A DNA stretch of 64,000 nt from Alteribacillus sp041949975 (GCF_041949975.1 NZ_JBHFQG010000002.1:1-64000), one strand, 5' to 3'; positions 1 through 8,399 are shown, counted from the first letter of the stretch. Numbers and translations are program-made. Notes: generated by a model from the sequence alone, not told the origin.

Positions 1-236
1 CAAAAGTAGATAAAACGAATCCTAACCAGATTGGTGCATCTATGCCGGGAACCGTCGTGAAAAAGCTTGTGGAAAAAGGTGAAAAAGTCAAAAAAGGCGA
101 CCACCTTATGATTACAGAGGCCATGAAGATGGAAACAACCGTACAAGCTCCATTTGATGGAGAAGTGAAAAATGTTCATGTCTCAGATGGAGATACGATT
201 GAATCCGGTGACCTGTTAATCGAACTAGAAAACTAA
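1..236 (+). CDS. pycA: Pyruvate carboxylase, C-terminal biotin carrier domain (partial)
   Basis: The reading frame is open from the left edge (first full codon at base 3) and ends at 236, so only the last 77 or so residues of a roughly 1,145-residue enzyme are present. The segment is a biotinyl domain. The biotin attachment motif EAMKMET is visible, with the acceptor lysine codon near base 126, and the glycine-rich turns of the lipoyl/biotinyl fold flank it. Pyruvate carboxylase converts pyruvate and bicarbonate to oxaloacetate using ATP in the cytoplasm. The assignment rests on this C-terminus and on ctaA/ctaB lying downstream, as in B. subtilis. A stand-alone BCCP is unlikely because the frame continues upstream without a start. 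Confidence 0.93.
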   Translation, partial: KVDKTNPNQIGASMPGTVVKKLVEKGEKVKKGDHLMITEAMKMETTVQAPFDGEVKNVHVSDGDTIESGDLLIELEN

Positions 237-248
237 AATGTATAAAGG

Positions 249-280
249 ACTGTCTCGTTAAGAACGAGGCAGTTTTTTTT
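249..280 (+). terminator. Rho-independent terminator of pycA
   Basis: An 11-bp stem (249-259 with 263-273, one G-U pair) with a 3-nt loop is followed by a run of eight T. It begins 12 bases after the pycA stop codon. Confidence 0.9.
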
Positions 281-335
281 GTTGTTTAGGAAATTATGTT
301 TTTACAAGTTGTGGATAACTATCTCCATATTGTTT

Positions 336-520
336 GATCCGTGTCTAGCTTCAGCGCCCAGCCTCTCGGAGGCCCAAGACGGTTTAAGGAACTTTTGCTA
401 GAATCGCGAACATCGTGTTCGCAACGCAAAAGTCAGCACATCCTGTGGAAGTAAGAGCGCCTTTAGTGACTGGAGAACATTTACCTGTCGAGGCTGATCA
501 GGGCGCTTGCGCTTTTGTTC
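336..520. repeat. Dispersed structured repeat, copy 1
   Basis: The element begins with the GATCCGTGTCTAGCTTC block and ends with GGGCGCTTGCGCTTTT. It recurs near 53707 and 62657. Visible hairpins are GCCTC/GAGGC (361-373), ACTTTTGC/GCAAAAGT (391-398 with 426-433) enclosing GCGAAC/GTTCGC (406-411 with 417-422), and CACA/TGTG near 437-447. It contains no plausible gene. The rest of the 237-702 gap holds the pycA terminator and, from about 285 to 335, a flank shared with copy 3. Confidence 0.85.
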
Positions 521-702
521 TACTTTAAGAAAGTTTAACATTGCTAAAGGAATAAAGGATAAGAAAAAGCTAAGGCTTCCGCCATTTGGACTTGGCGGCA
601 AGCCAAGTTTTTCTAATATTTAATAAGAAGGAATATACACAACTATTTCGAATTGTATGGTTGGGTCTAAATATACAGAAATTCATAAAAAAGGAGATTA
701 CG

Positions 703-1869
703 ATGGAGATACGGAAAATAAAAGAAACAGAAATAAAGCAAAGTCTGGAACTCAACCAATTTGCTTTTCAGTATGAAATGTCGGAAGAAGACAGGGAGAT
801 CAGCGAGCAAGTGATGAAACCGGAAAATACTTGGGTGGCAGCAGAAGGAGACAGCATTCTAAGTAAGCTCAATATTTTACCAACTGATGTGTTTGTTGGA
901 GGAAGAAAAATGAAAATGGGAGGGGTGTCGGGCGTAGCTACCTGGCCAGAATCAAGAAGAAACGGTCTCGTTAAACAGCTCTTGGAAGCTTCTTTGAAAG
1001 ATATGCACGACAGAGGCCATGTACTCTCCTTTCTTTATCCTTTTTCCATTGGTTTTTACAGAAAATTTGGCTGGGAGCTTTTCTGCGATTCTTTGAAATG
1101 GAATTTGAAAAAAGATCAATTGCCGGAAAAAGGCGGGATAGAAAAAGGTAGAATTGCCCGTGTAACTTTAGAGGACTGGTCTCGTATTAATAAAGTGTAT
1201 CAAGCATTTGCAGCCAATTATAATGGAGCTGTGGACCGAAGTGAGACATGGTGGAGGTATGTACAACGAAGAATGAAAAAAGGACATATCGCAGTATATA
1301 CCAATGACAAAGCCGAAGATACCGGGTACATTATTTATAAGGTAAAAGAGAATAAAATGACTGTTTATGAATACACCGCACTGGATGAAGAGGCAAGGCA
1401 TCAAATATGGAGGTTTATAGCCAACCATGATTCCATGGTGAATGAAATTGATATAAAACCTCCGATTGATGATCCTATGCGTTATTTTTTACCAGATCCT
1501 AAAATAACAGAAACAAGAAACAGTTATTTCATGGCACGAATCGTTGACATAAAAGGGTTTTTAGAACAGTATCCGCTGAAGTTGGGAATAGAAAAGTCTT
1601 TTACATTAGCTATAAAAGATAAGAGGTGTGACTGGAATGATGGAATATTCCACGTTACGGCAGCACCAAATAAAAATGAAATTAAAAAGGCAACAGAAAC
1701 AGAAAAAAAACTTACCATGTCGATTCGCACGGCTGCAGCGGTTTTTCTAGGTTATCTGCCTGTGGAAACAGCTTTTAATGCTGGGAAAATAACTGGAAAC
1801 AGCGAAGATCTTCAAAAGCTGAAAGAAGCTGTTGTGCCAAACTCTCCTTTTATATATGATTTTTTCTAA
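703..1869 (+). CDS. Eis-like GNAT family N-acetyltransferase
   Basis: This 388-residue protein has the layout of the Eis/COG4552 family: an N-terminal GNAT domain, a second GNAT-like half, and a C-terminal sterol-carrier-like domain of about 100 residues. The acetyl-CoA loop is seen as SRRNGLV near residues 84-90. Family members acetylate amines on proteins or on drugs such as aminoglycosides. The substrate here is unknown. The start at 703 is chosen because AAAAAGGAG lies 5 bases upstream and the residues from there on match the family N-terminus. Longer in-frame starts lack a ribosome site and run into repeat DNA. The gene is monocistronic and convergent with ctaA. Confidence 0.8.
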   Translation: MEIRKIKETEIKQSLELNQFAFQYEMSEEDREISEQVMKPENTWVAAEGDSILSKLNILPTDVFVGGRKMKMGGVSGVATWPESRRNGLVKQLLEASLKDMHDRGHVLSFLYPFSIGFYRKFGWELFCDSLKWNLKKDQLPEKGGIEKGRIARVTLEDWSRINKVYQAFAANYNGAVDRSETWWRYVQRRMKKGHIAVYTNDKAEDTGYIIYKVKENKMTVYEYTALDEEARHQIWRFIANHDSMVNEIDIKPPIDDPMRYFLPDPKITETRNSYFMARIVDIKGFLEQYPLKLGIEKSFTLAIKDKRCDWNDGIFHVTAAPNKNEIKKATETEKKLTMSIRTAAAVFLGYLPVETAFNAGKITGNSEDLQKLKEAVVPNSPFIYDFF

Positions 1870-1875
1870 AAAAAT

Positions 1876-1909
1876 GGAGCTTCCCGTTAAGTGGGTAGCT
1901 CCGCTTTTG
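1876..1909. terminator. Terminator between the convergent acetyltransferase and ctaA genes
   Basis: GGAGCTTCCC pairs with GGGTAGCTCC (one mismatch) around a short loop. It is followed by CGCTTTTG on the plus strand and by an A-rich plus-strand 5' flank that gives Ts on the minus strand. It lies between the two stop codons and may serve both genes. Confidence 0.75.
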
Positions 1910-1914
1910 TTTGA

Positions 1915-2826
1915 TTAAGAGGGTTTGTTTCTGGTTATAATCATTCCCATGTACCCTAAAATAGTAAATAAAACAGTAACAGTAAGAGCATGGAATAATG
2001 CCGGGGTTAAATAGGTAGCCGAATATAGCACAGATATCCCTGCGGCGACTTGGATGAACACCAGAAGCAATGCAGAAATACTTGTCCATACCAAGATTCT
2101 ATAATGCCGGAAACGTTGAAGCGTCCAAATGACAAGGATAATAAGAAAAACGACTAACAAACTGGCAAAAACCCGGTGAGCAAAGTGAACGCCAATTTCA
2201 AATCCAAGCCCTCCGGACATGTTGGGAATAACCTGATTGTTGCATAATGGAAAGCCACCGCAGACATAGGTAGATTCGGTGTGTTTTACATAAGCTCCTG
2301 TATAAATAACGGCGTAGCAGTAAACAAGAACGAAAAATAGGTAGGTGCGGTATCCCTTGGAGACTTTTGGCACCGGTATGCTGTTTCGGTCATTTTCAAA
2401 AGCGAGAACGGTTAATAAAACCACAGAAGCAAAAGAAATAGTTGAAATACCGAAATGCAAGGCGAGCACGATATCAGAGTTCCCCCAAATGACTGCGCCG
2501 GCTCCCATTAAGCCTTGGAAAATAATAAATAAAACAGCCATAAGTGCCATAAATTTTGTCTCACGGAGATGGGATAGTTTTTTCCATGACCAAATCGCCA
2601 GAATAATAACGAATAATCCCATTAACCCAGACCAAAGCCGGTGACTGTATTCGATGATGGTTTCTAAAGCAGGGGACTCAGGAATAACTTCCCCAAAACA
2701 CAGCGGCCAGGTTGCTCCACATCCTTCTGCAGAACCCGTTTTTGTCACTAAGGCTCCTTGCAGCAGAACAATTAACATACCAATGGATGTAATGATGCCG
2801 AATATTTTCAGTCCTTTATTATTCAT
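1915..2826 (-). CDS. ctaA: Heme A synthase CtaA
   Basis: CtaA is the membrane protein that oxidises the C8 methyl of heme O to give heme A for cytochrome oxidase. The 303-residue sequence has eight hydrophobic segments in two four-helix halves. The catalytic EYSH motif (Glu59, His62), the N-terminal cysteine pair (Cys36 and Cys43), a second VCGG...LC pair and a second-half HFAHR histidine motif are all present. The gene is divergent from ctaB, as in B. subtilis. The start at 2826 gives the family N-terminus. Its ribosome site GGAGGTG (2838-2844) is rather far away and better placed for a four-codon frame just upstream. Confidence 0.96.
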   Translation of the reverse strand: MNNKGLKIFGIITSIGMLIVLLQGALVTKTGSAEGCGATWPLCFGEVIPESPALETIIEYSHRLWSGLMGLFVIILAIWSWKKLSHLRETKFMALMAVLFIIFQGLMGAGAVIWGNSDIVLALHFGISTISFASVVLLTVLAFENDRNSIPVPKVSKGYRTYLFFVLVYCYAVIYTGAYVKHTESTYVCGGFPLCNNQVIPNMSGGLGFEIGVHFAHRVFASLLVVFLIILVIWTLQRFRHYRILVWTSISALLLVFIQVAAGISVLYSATYLTPALFHALTVTVLFTILGYMGMIITRNKPS

Positions 2827-2891
2827 GTTTCATCGTTCACCTCCCCGTCAAGACTAGTACAGACGGTATTTATTGGTTTGATAACACTCTA

Positions 2892-2921
2892 ATCGTAAAG
2901 AAAAACAAGGAAAAAAGTCAA
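2892..2921 (-). promoter_or_regulatory. Candidate sigma-A promoter of ctaA
   Basis: On the minus strand TTGACT (2916-2921) and TACGAT (2892-2897) are separated by 18 bases and point toward ctaA. The -10 matches the consensus at only four of six positions, so this is tentative. ResD sites would be expected nearby in B. subtilis but were not identified here. Confidence 0.45.
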
Positions 2922-3190
2922 TTTTAGAAGGGTGAACATTCTGAGGAAATGTTGAAATGTGAAGAAAGTGTGAAACTTGCGAAACTAATGAAACAAAAAT
3001 GATTTTAAGCTATAATGTCTGTAGTATGAAATTGGGAGAAAAAGTTGAAGGCTGTTTCTCTCATGAAGCGGTTATGTGGTACAATCTGTTTATTGATGAA
3101 GAATAGTGAAAAAATCTGTCGATATATTTGTTTCTTCATACAAACAGAAATGCTTGTTCCGGACCGCCAGTTTTGAAGGGGGTGAAAGGA

Positions 3191-4123
3191 TTGAGTAAGA
3201 CGAATACGGCCATAGAATCCACGAAAGTATTAGAAGCAGAAGAAACAGAAGTGGTTTCTGGGGGGAAATCCTGGAAAGATTACGTAACCCTCGCAAAGAT
3301 GGGAATCGTAACTTCAAATTTGATTACTACATTTACAGGTCTGTTTCTTGCTTCTGTATATACAGATTTTCAACTCATTCAAAATCTGCACATTCTCATT
3401 TTGACAATGGCTGGTGCAGGTTTAGTTATGGCAGGGGGGTGTACGCTTAATAATTATATTGATCGGGACATTGATCATCTGATGGAGCGTACAAAAGAAA
3501 GGCCGACTGTCACAGGGAATATCAAACCGACAAATGTGCTCGTAGCAGGGTTAATACAATCTGCAGTCGGGATCATGATGCTTGCAGCTGTAGAAACTAT
3601 CGCTGCTATTATTGCTATAGTCGGTCTGGTTGTATATGTGTTGATATACACGATGTGGCTTAAAAGAGTATCCACGTTAAATACAGTTGCCGGAAGTATA
3701 TCAGGAGCCGTTCCGCCGCTTATCGGGTGGGCAGCGGTAGATCCGGGTCTTCATATTTATGCCTGGCTGCTTTTTTCCATTATGTTTATTTGGCAGCCGC
3801 CGCACTTCTTAGCTTTAGCTATGAAGCGTTCACATGAATATAAGGCTGCTGGAATTCCTATGCTTCCAGTTGTAGCTGGTTTCGCTATGACAAAACGGCA
3901 AATTGTTGTATACGTGGCGACACTGCTTCCTATATCATTGTTTTTGTATGATTTTGGGCTTACCTACACAATCGCAGCTGCTGTGCTTGGATTAGCCTGG
4001 CTGCTGCTCGGGTTGGCTGGCTTTAAAATGAAAGATGATATTAAGTGGGCCCGTTTGATGTTTGTGTATTCTTTGAATTACCTAACCATTCTGTTTGTAC
4101 TTATGGTCATTGTCCACATGTAA
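3191..4123 (+). CDS. ctaB: Protoheme IX farnesyltransferase (heme O synthase) CtaB
   Basis: CtaB transfers a farnesyl group to heme B to make heme O, the substrate of CtaA. The 310-residue protein is a UbiA-family prenyltransferase with about nine membrane helices. The Asp-rich substrate motif NNYIDRDIDHLMERTKERPT is present near residue 90, with a second conserved stretch around the YKAAGIPMLP segment. TTG at 3191 is taken as the start because AAGGGGGTG lies just upstream. Longer starts lack a site, and the chosen length matches B. subtilis CtaB (about 305). Confidence 0.95.
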   Translation: MSKTNTAIESTKVLEAEETEVVSGGKSWKDYVTLAKMGIVTSNLITTFTGLFLASVYTDFQLIQNLHILILTMAGAGLVMAGGCTLNNYIDRDIDHLMERTKERPTVTGNIKPTNVLVAGLIQSAVGIMMLAAVETIAAIIAIVGLVVYVLIYTMWLKRVSTLNTVAGSISGAVPPLIGWAAVDPGLHIYAWLLFSIMFIWQPPHFLALAMKRSHEYKAAGIPMLPVVAGFAMTKRQIVVYVATLLPISLFLYDFGLTYTIAAAVLGLAWLLLGLAGFKMKDDIKWARLMFVYSLNYLTILFVLMVIVHM

Positions 4124-4152
4124 AAACTTTGCAAGGTGCACCGCATCTTATG

Positions 4153-4224
4153 ATGAGAAAAGGAAGCATTCACAGATGAAGTCACTAGACTTGCTAGCGC
4201 TGTCCGTGAATGCTCTGTTCTCAT
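4153..4224. other. Long imperfect inverted repeat between ctaB and ctaC
   Basis: ATGAGAA (4153-4159) and AGCATTCAC (4165-4173) pair with TTCTCAT (4218-4224) and GTGAATGCT (4206-4214). The stem is followed by A, not T, on the plus strand. It therefore does not look like a standard terminator and could be an RNA-processing or mRNA-stability stem. Confidence 0.65.
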
Positions 4225-4307
4225 AAAAAACGGTGAGGGGGAGAATGACTGTAAATACAAGATAAATTATGAAATTATCTTAAATGAAAGAGAGGTTTGA
4301 TCGCATT

Positions 4308-5399
4308 ATGAAAGGACGCAAAGGCTTATTGCGCTTCCTTCCTCTTTCCGCTATGCTTTTATTTTTAGCAGGATGTGGAGAGGAGAGGTTAACAGCATTA
4401 GATCCTTATGGCCCGCAGGCTCAATGGATTTTTGACAACATGATCCTGAGTTTGTATGTCATGGCTTTAGTTATCATTGTTGTTTTTACCTTATTCTTTA
4501 TTGCTGTGGTAAAGTTCCGCAGAAAACCTGGCGATGATGATATTCCAAAACAGGTTGAAGGCAGCAAGACACTTGAATTAACTTGGACCATTATTCCAAT
4601 TATTCTGCTTGTCATTCTTGCTGTACCAACAATTGCAGGTACATATTATTTTGCTGAGGAACCTCCAGAAGCTGCGGGGTCAAGCGGTGAAGGAGAAGAA
4701 GGTGAAGACGGCGAAGAAGCGGCAGATGCTGCTGCTGAAGGGGATGACGCAGTTGTTATTGATGTAACTGGACACCAATACTGGTGGCAGTTTGATTATC
4801 CGGAAGGCTTTACTGCTGGAAATGAAGTTTACATTCCAGCGGGTGAAAAAGTTTGGTTTAATGTAACCGGTAACGATGTTATCCACTCATTCTGGGTTCC
4901 TGCACTAGGCGGCAAGATTGATACAATTCCGGGAGTGGAGAACAGCTTATGGCTCGAAGCAGATGAACCAGGTGTTTATAAAGGGAAATGTGCTGAACTA
5001 TGCGGGCCTTCTCACGCCCTAATGGATTTCAAAGTGGTCGCTTTAGAGCGTGAAGAATACGATGCATGGGTTGAGAGCATGTCTCAAGAGGAAGAACCAC
5101 CAGAAGAGAACTCTGTTGCAGCAGAAGGACGTCAGGTATTTGAAGATCAAGGCTGTATCGGCTGTCACGCTGTGGAAGGTCAAGGATCTGCACAAGGACC
5201 AACGTTAACTAACTTTGCTGATCGTGAGTATATTGCTGGAGTAATTGATTTCAATGATGAAAACCTTGAGCAGTGGATTCGTGATCCGCAATCATTGAAA
5301 CAAGGTAATAACATGCAGCCATATCCTGATATGAGCGACGAAGATATGGAAGCAATAATCGAATATCTAAATACTCTTAGCGTGGAAGATGAAGAGTAA
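4308..5399 (+). CDS. ctaC: Cytochrome c oxidase subunit II, caa3 type (CtaC)
   Basis: This 363-residue lipoprotein carries the CuA centre and a fused cytochrome c that passes electrons into the caa3 oxidase. In order, it has a signal peptide ending in the lipobox LAGC (Cys23), two membrane helices, and a cupredoxin domain with CuA ligands in the HSFW and CAELCGPSHALM motifs (about residues 193 and 228-239). A C-terminal heme c domain follows with CIGCH (about 283-287). A very acidic, Gly/Ala/Glu-rich insert (about 117-147) separates the second helix from the CuA domain. The start at 4308 follows AGAGGT and gives a normal signal peptide. An ATG 24 bases upstream lacks a ribosome site. Confidence 0.95.
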   Translation: MKGRKGLLRFLPLSAMLLFLAGCGEERLTALDPYGPQAQWIFDNMILSLYVMALVIIVVFTLFFIAVVKFRRKPGDDDIPKQVEGSKTLELTWTIIPIILLVILAVPTIAGTYYFAEEPPEAAGSSGEGEEGEDGEEAADAAAEGDDAVVIDVTGHQYWWQFDYPEGFTAGNEVYIPAGEKVWFNVTGNDVIHSFWVPALGGKIDTIPGVENSLWLEADEPGVYKGKCAELCGPSHALMDFKVVALEREEYDAWVESMSQEEEPPEENSVAAEGRQVFEDQGCIGCHAVEGQGSAQGPTLTNFADREYIAGVIDFNDENLEQWIRDPQSLKQGNNMQPYPDMSDEDMEAIIEYLNTLSVEDEE

Positions 5400-5425
5400 A
5401 ATAAATTAAAAAGGAGGTAAACCAC

Positions 5426-7297
5426 GTGTCAACTGCAGCAGCTACTAAAAATAAAAGCGTATTGTGGGATTGGCTTACTACAGTCGACCATAAAAAGCTG
5501 GCGGTATTATATTTAATTGCGGGTACGCTGTTTTTCATTAAAGCAGGTATGATGGCTTTGTTTATGAGAATACAGCTAATGTCAGCTGAAAATGACTTTC
5601 TCACTGGGCAGACGTTTAATGAATTAATAACCATGCATGGAACGATTATGCTGTTTTTAGCAGCAACTCCGTTAATATTTGCGTTTATGAACTTTGTTAT
5701 CCCGTTGCAGATCGGTGCAAGAGACGTTGCTTTTCCATTCGTCAATGCACTAGGTTTTTGGATATTCTTCTTTGGTGGACTTTTACTAAGTACAAGCTGG
5801 TTTTTTGGTGGAGGTCCAGATGCCGGCTGGACGGCATATGTTCCTTTATCGAGCGGAGAATATGCAGATCTGGGCTTAGATTTCTATGTATTAGGACTGC
5901 AGGTTAGTGGTATCGGTACATTGGTTTCAGCTATTAACTTTATTGTAACGATAATTAACATGCGCGCACCTGGTATGACAATGATGAGAATGCCATTGTT
6001 CTGCTGGACTGGCCTGGTTGTGTCCATTCTTATCGTTTTCGCCTTTACACCTCTGGCAGCAGGACTTGCACTCTTAATGCTCGATCGATTGTTTGGCGGA
6101 CAATTCTTTATTCCTGATATGGGAGGTAATGCTGTTCTTTGGCAGCACATCTTCTGGATTTTTGGTCACCCGGAAGTGTATATTCTTGTTCTGCCGGCCT
6201 TTGGCATTATTTCAGAAGTTATTCCGGCATTTTCAAGAAAACGGTTGTTTGGTTACACAGCGATGGTATTTGCAACACTGGTTATCGCATTTTTAGGATT
6301 TATGGTTTGGGTTCACCATATGTTTACAGTTGGTCTAGGACCGATCACTAACTCTGTATTTGCAATCGCTACAATGGGAATTGCTGTCCCTACAGGTATT
6401 AAAATCTTTAACTGGCTCTTTACAATGTGGGGCGGCAAACTTACATTCAACACAGCAATGCTTTGCGCATCTTCTTTTGTCCCAACATTTGTGCTTGGCG
6501 GTGTTACCGGTGTAATGCTTGCGATGGTACCTGTCGATTACTTGTATCATGACACATATTTCGTTGTAGCACACTTCCACTATATTATTATCGGTGGTAT
6601 CGTGTTAGGGCTGCTTGCTGGTACTTACTACTGGTACCCGAAAATGTTCGGTCATAAGCTGAATGAAAAATTAGGAATTCTAATGTTCTGGTTGTTCTAT
6701 ATAGGTTTCCATATGACTTTCTTTATCCAGCACATTCTTGGCTTGATTGGTATGCCAAGACGGGTGTATACGTATCTTGAAGGTCAAGGCATGGAAACAA
6801 TGAATCTTATTTCCAGTATCGGATCCTTAGTAATGGGGGCAGCTATTCTCGTACTTGTTATCAATGTAGTGTATTCAGCGTTTACAGCTGAGCGTATTAC
6901 TGTAAATGACCCTTGGGATGCACGTACGCTTGAATGGTCAACACCAACGCCAATTCCAGAGTACAACTTTGCTCAAACACCGCAAGTTCGTTCACTGGAC
7001 CCATGGTTTTATGAGAAAGTACACGGCGACGGCACCATGAAACCTGCTGAGCCGATGCAGGAAATTCATATGCCAAACGGTTCTATATTGCCTTTTGTTA
7101 TTGGTTTAGGACTGTATATATGGGGATTTGGAATGATTATGCTTAATATGGAAAGTACCATTGTTACACCATTCCTCGTTATAGGAACAGGCGTTGTCCT
7201 CACTTTTGGTTCCATGCTGATACGTTCCATAAAAGAGGATCACGGCTATCATATTCCTCTTGAAGAAGTGAAGAAAATTGAAAGGGAGGTTAGCTAA
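5426..7297 (+). CDS. ctaD: Cytochrome c oxidase subunit I (CtaD)
   Basis: The 623-residue catalytic subunit of the caa3 oxidase reduces O2 to water at the heme a3-CuB site and pumps protons. Multiple membrane helices are evident. GHPEVY (CuB His and cross-linked Tyr), VHHMFTVG (CuB histidines) and HFHYII (heme ligands) are all present. The GTG start at 5426 follows AAAGGAGGT with good spacing. The gene starts 26 bases after ctaC and overlaps the ribosome site region of ctaE, consistent with one operon. Confidence 0.97.
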   Translation: MSTAAATKNKSVLWDWLTTVDHKKLAVLYLIAGTLFFIKAGMMALFMRIQLMSAENDFLTGQTFNELITMHGTIMLFLAATPLIFAFMNFVIPLQIGARDVAFPFVNALGFWIFFFGGLLLSTSWFFGGGPDAGWTAYVPLSSGEYADLGLDFYVLGLQVSGIGTLVSAINFIVTIINMRAPGMTMMRMPLFCWTGLVVSILIVFAFTPLAAGLALLMLDRLFGGQFFIPDMGGNAVLWQHIFWIFGHPEVYILVLPAFGIISEVIPAFSRKRLFGYTAMVFATLVIAFLGFMVWVHHMFTVGLGPITNSVFAIATMGIAVPTGIKIFNWLFTMWGGKLTFNTAMLCASSFVPTFVLGGVTGVMLAMVPVDYLYHDTYFVVAHFHYIIIGGIVLGLLAGTYYWYPKMFGHKLNEKLGILMFWLFYIGFHMTFFIQHILGLIGMPRRVYTYLEGQGMETMNLISSIGSLVMGAAILVLVINVVYSAFTAERITVNDPWDARTLEWSTPTPIPEYNFAQTPQVRSLDPWFYEKVHGDGTMKPAEPMQEIHMPNGSILPFVIGLGLYIWGFGMIMLNMESTIVTPFLVIGTGVVLTFGSMLIRSIKEDHGYHIPLEEVKKIEREVS

Positions 7298-7298
7298 T

Positions 7299-7919
7299 AT
7301 GGCAGGATCAGTCGATCTTTCAAAAGGTCTCCCTTCTCATCCGGAAAAATCGACACTAGAAGGGAAGAATAAATTCTTAGGATTCTGGATCTTTCTCGGC
7401 GGGGAAACGATCATGTTTGCTACCTTCTTTGGTACGTTTCTTGGATTACGTGAAGGAACAGCCGGCGGACCAACCGCAGAAGAATTGTTTTCCATGCCGT
7501 TAGTTTTCATTATGACTATGCTGTTATTAACGAGTTCTTTAACAAGTGTTCTGGCCATGTTTGCCATGAAAAAGAACAACTTCAAGAATATGATGATTCT
7601 AATGATAGTCACCGTTCTTCTCGGTGTTGGTTTCTTGGGATTTGAGATTTACGAATTCGTAGAATATGTTCACCATGGCCTTGGGTATACTACCAGTGCA
7701 TTTGCATCATCATTCTATACCCTGGTAGGCCTTCATGGGGCTCACGTGCTTTTTGGTTTGTGCTGGATTACAACGCTGATCATTCGTTACAGCCGTTCAG
7801 GCATTACGTTAACCAATGCTCCGAAATTTTATGTAGCAAGTTTGTATTGGCACTTTATTGACGTGGTGTGGGTCTTTATCTTTACCGTTGTTTATTTAAT
7901 GGGAATTGGAGGTGCATAA
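7299..7919 (+). CDS. ctaE: Cytochrome c oxidase subunit III (CtaE)
   Basis: The 206-residue five-helix subunit III stabilises the oxidase core and lines an oxygen pathway. Conserved features are the N-terminal GGETIMFATFFGTF helix, the EFVEYVHHG segment, GLHGAHVLFG and the final YWHFIDVVWVFIF helix. The ATG at 7299 follows AAAGGGAGGT (7281-7290) inside the end of ctaD, with one base between the ctaD stop and this start. An upstream in-frame start would overlap ctaD and lacks support. Confidence 0.95.
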   Translation: MAGSVDLSKGLPSHPEKSTLEGKNKFLGFWIFLGGETIMFATFFGTFLGLREGTAGGPTAEELFSMPLVFIMTMLLLTSSLTSVLAMFAMKKNNFKNMMILMIVTVLLGVGFLGFEIYEFVEYVHHGLGYTTSAFASSFYTLVGLHGAHVLFGLCWITTLIIRYSRSGITLTNAPKFYVASLYWHFIDVVWVFIFTVVYLMGIGGA

Positions 7920-7922
7920 AAA

Positions 7923-8267
7923 ATGTCGGATGAACTTTCTAAGCCATTTGAAAAAAGCTCGATGTCGGAAGAAGAAATTATGAAAATCAATAGAGAAAGA
8001 AAAATTCAAATTACGTCTTTTGCTTTCATGATTTTCTTAACCATTCTCGCTTTTGTTGCAGTGGCAACAGAAACAATTGAAGTTGGTTTTGCTGTACCGT
8101 TTATTTTGCTTTTAGCTGTGATTCAGTTTTTCCTCCAGATGTTTTACTTTATGCATCTTAAAGACAAAGACCACGGCTGGCCGAATGCATTCATTATTTC
8201 CGGTGTTGTTCTTTCTACTCCGGCTCTGATTGCATTAATATTGCTTCTTGGTGTAACAAAATACTAA
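7923..8267 (+). CDS. ctaF: Cytochrome c oxidase subunit IV (CtaF)
   Basis: This 114-residue protein has three membrane helices and a charged N-terminus, and it closes the oxidase operon. It resembles B. subtilis CtaF (cytochrome oxidase subunit IVB). The MFYFMHLKDKDHGWP stretch between helices 2 and 3 is typical. The ribosome site GGAGGTG lies in the last codons of ctaE. A terminator follows immediately, so ctaG, which follows ctaF in B. subtilis, is not part of this operon here. Confidence 0.93.
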   Translation: MSDELSKPFEKSSMSEEEIMKINRERKIQITSFAFMIFLTILAFVAVATETIEVGFAVPFILLLAVIQFFLQMFYFMHLKDKDHGWPNAFIISGVVLSTPALIALILLLGVTKY

Positions 8268-8274
8268 ATAGAAA

Positions 8275-8309
8275 AACTGCTCCGGAAAACGACCCGGAGC
8301 AGTTTTTTC
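8275..8309 (+). terminator. Terminator of the cta operon
   Basis: AACTGCTCCGG (8275-8285) pairs perfectly with CCGGAGCAGTT (8294-8304) and is followed by six T. Confidence 0.95.
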
Positions 8310-8399
8310 TGTTCACTTGATTGTTATAGGTTATGAATAAAGAAGGCGCCCAATTCATGTATAATGAAAAAAGAATGCATACGAAGGAGGTTTTATACC

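Noticed and set aside
336..520. CRISPR array
   Set aside because: Only three widely separated copies exist. There are no regular spacers and no cas genes, and the copies contain nested hairpins instead of short direct repeats.
398..755. Minus-strand frames across repeat copy 1
   Set aside because: Basic, Ser/Phe-rich translations come from the repeat. They have no start signals and are not kept between repeat copies.
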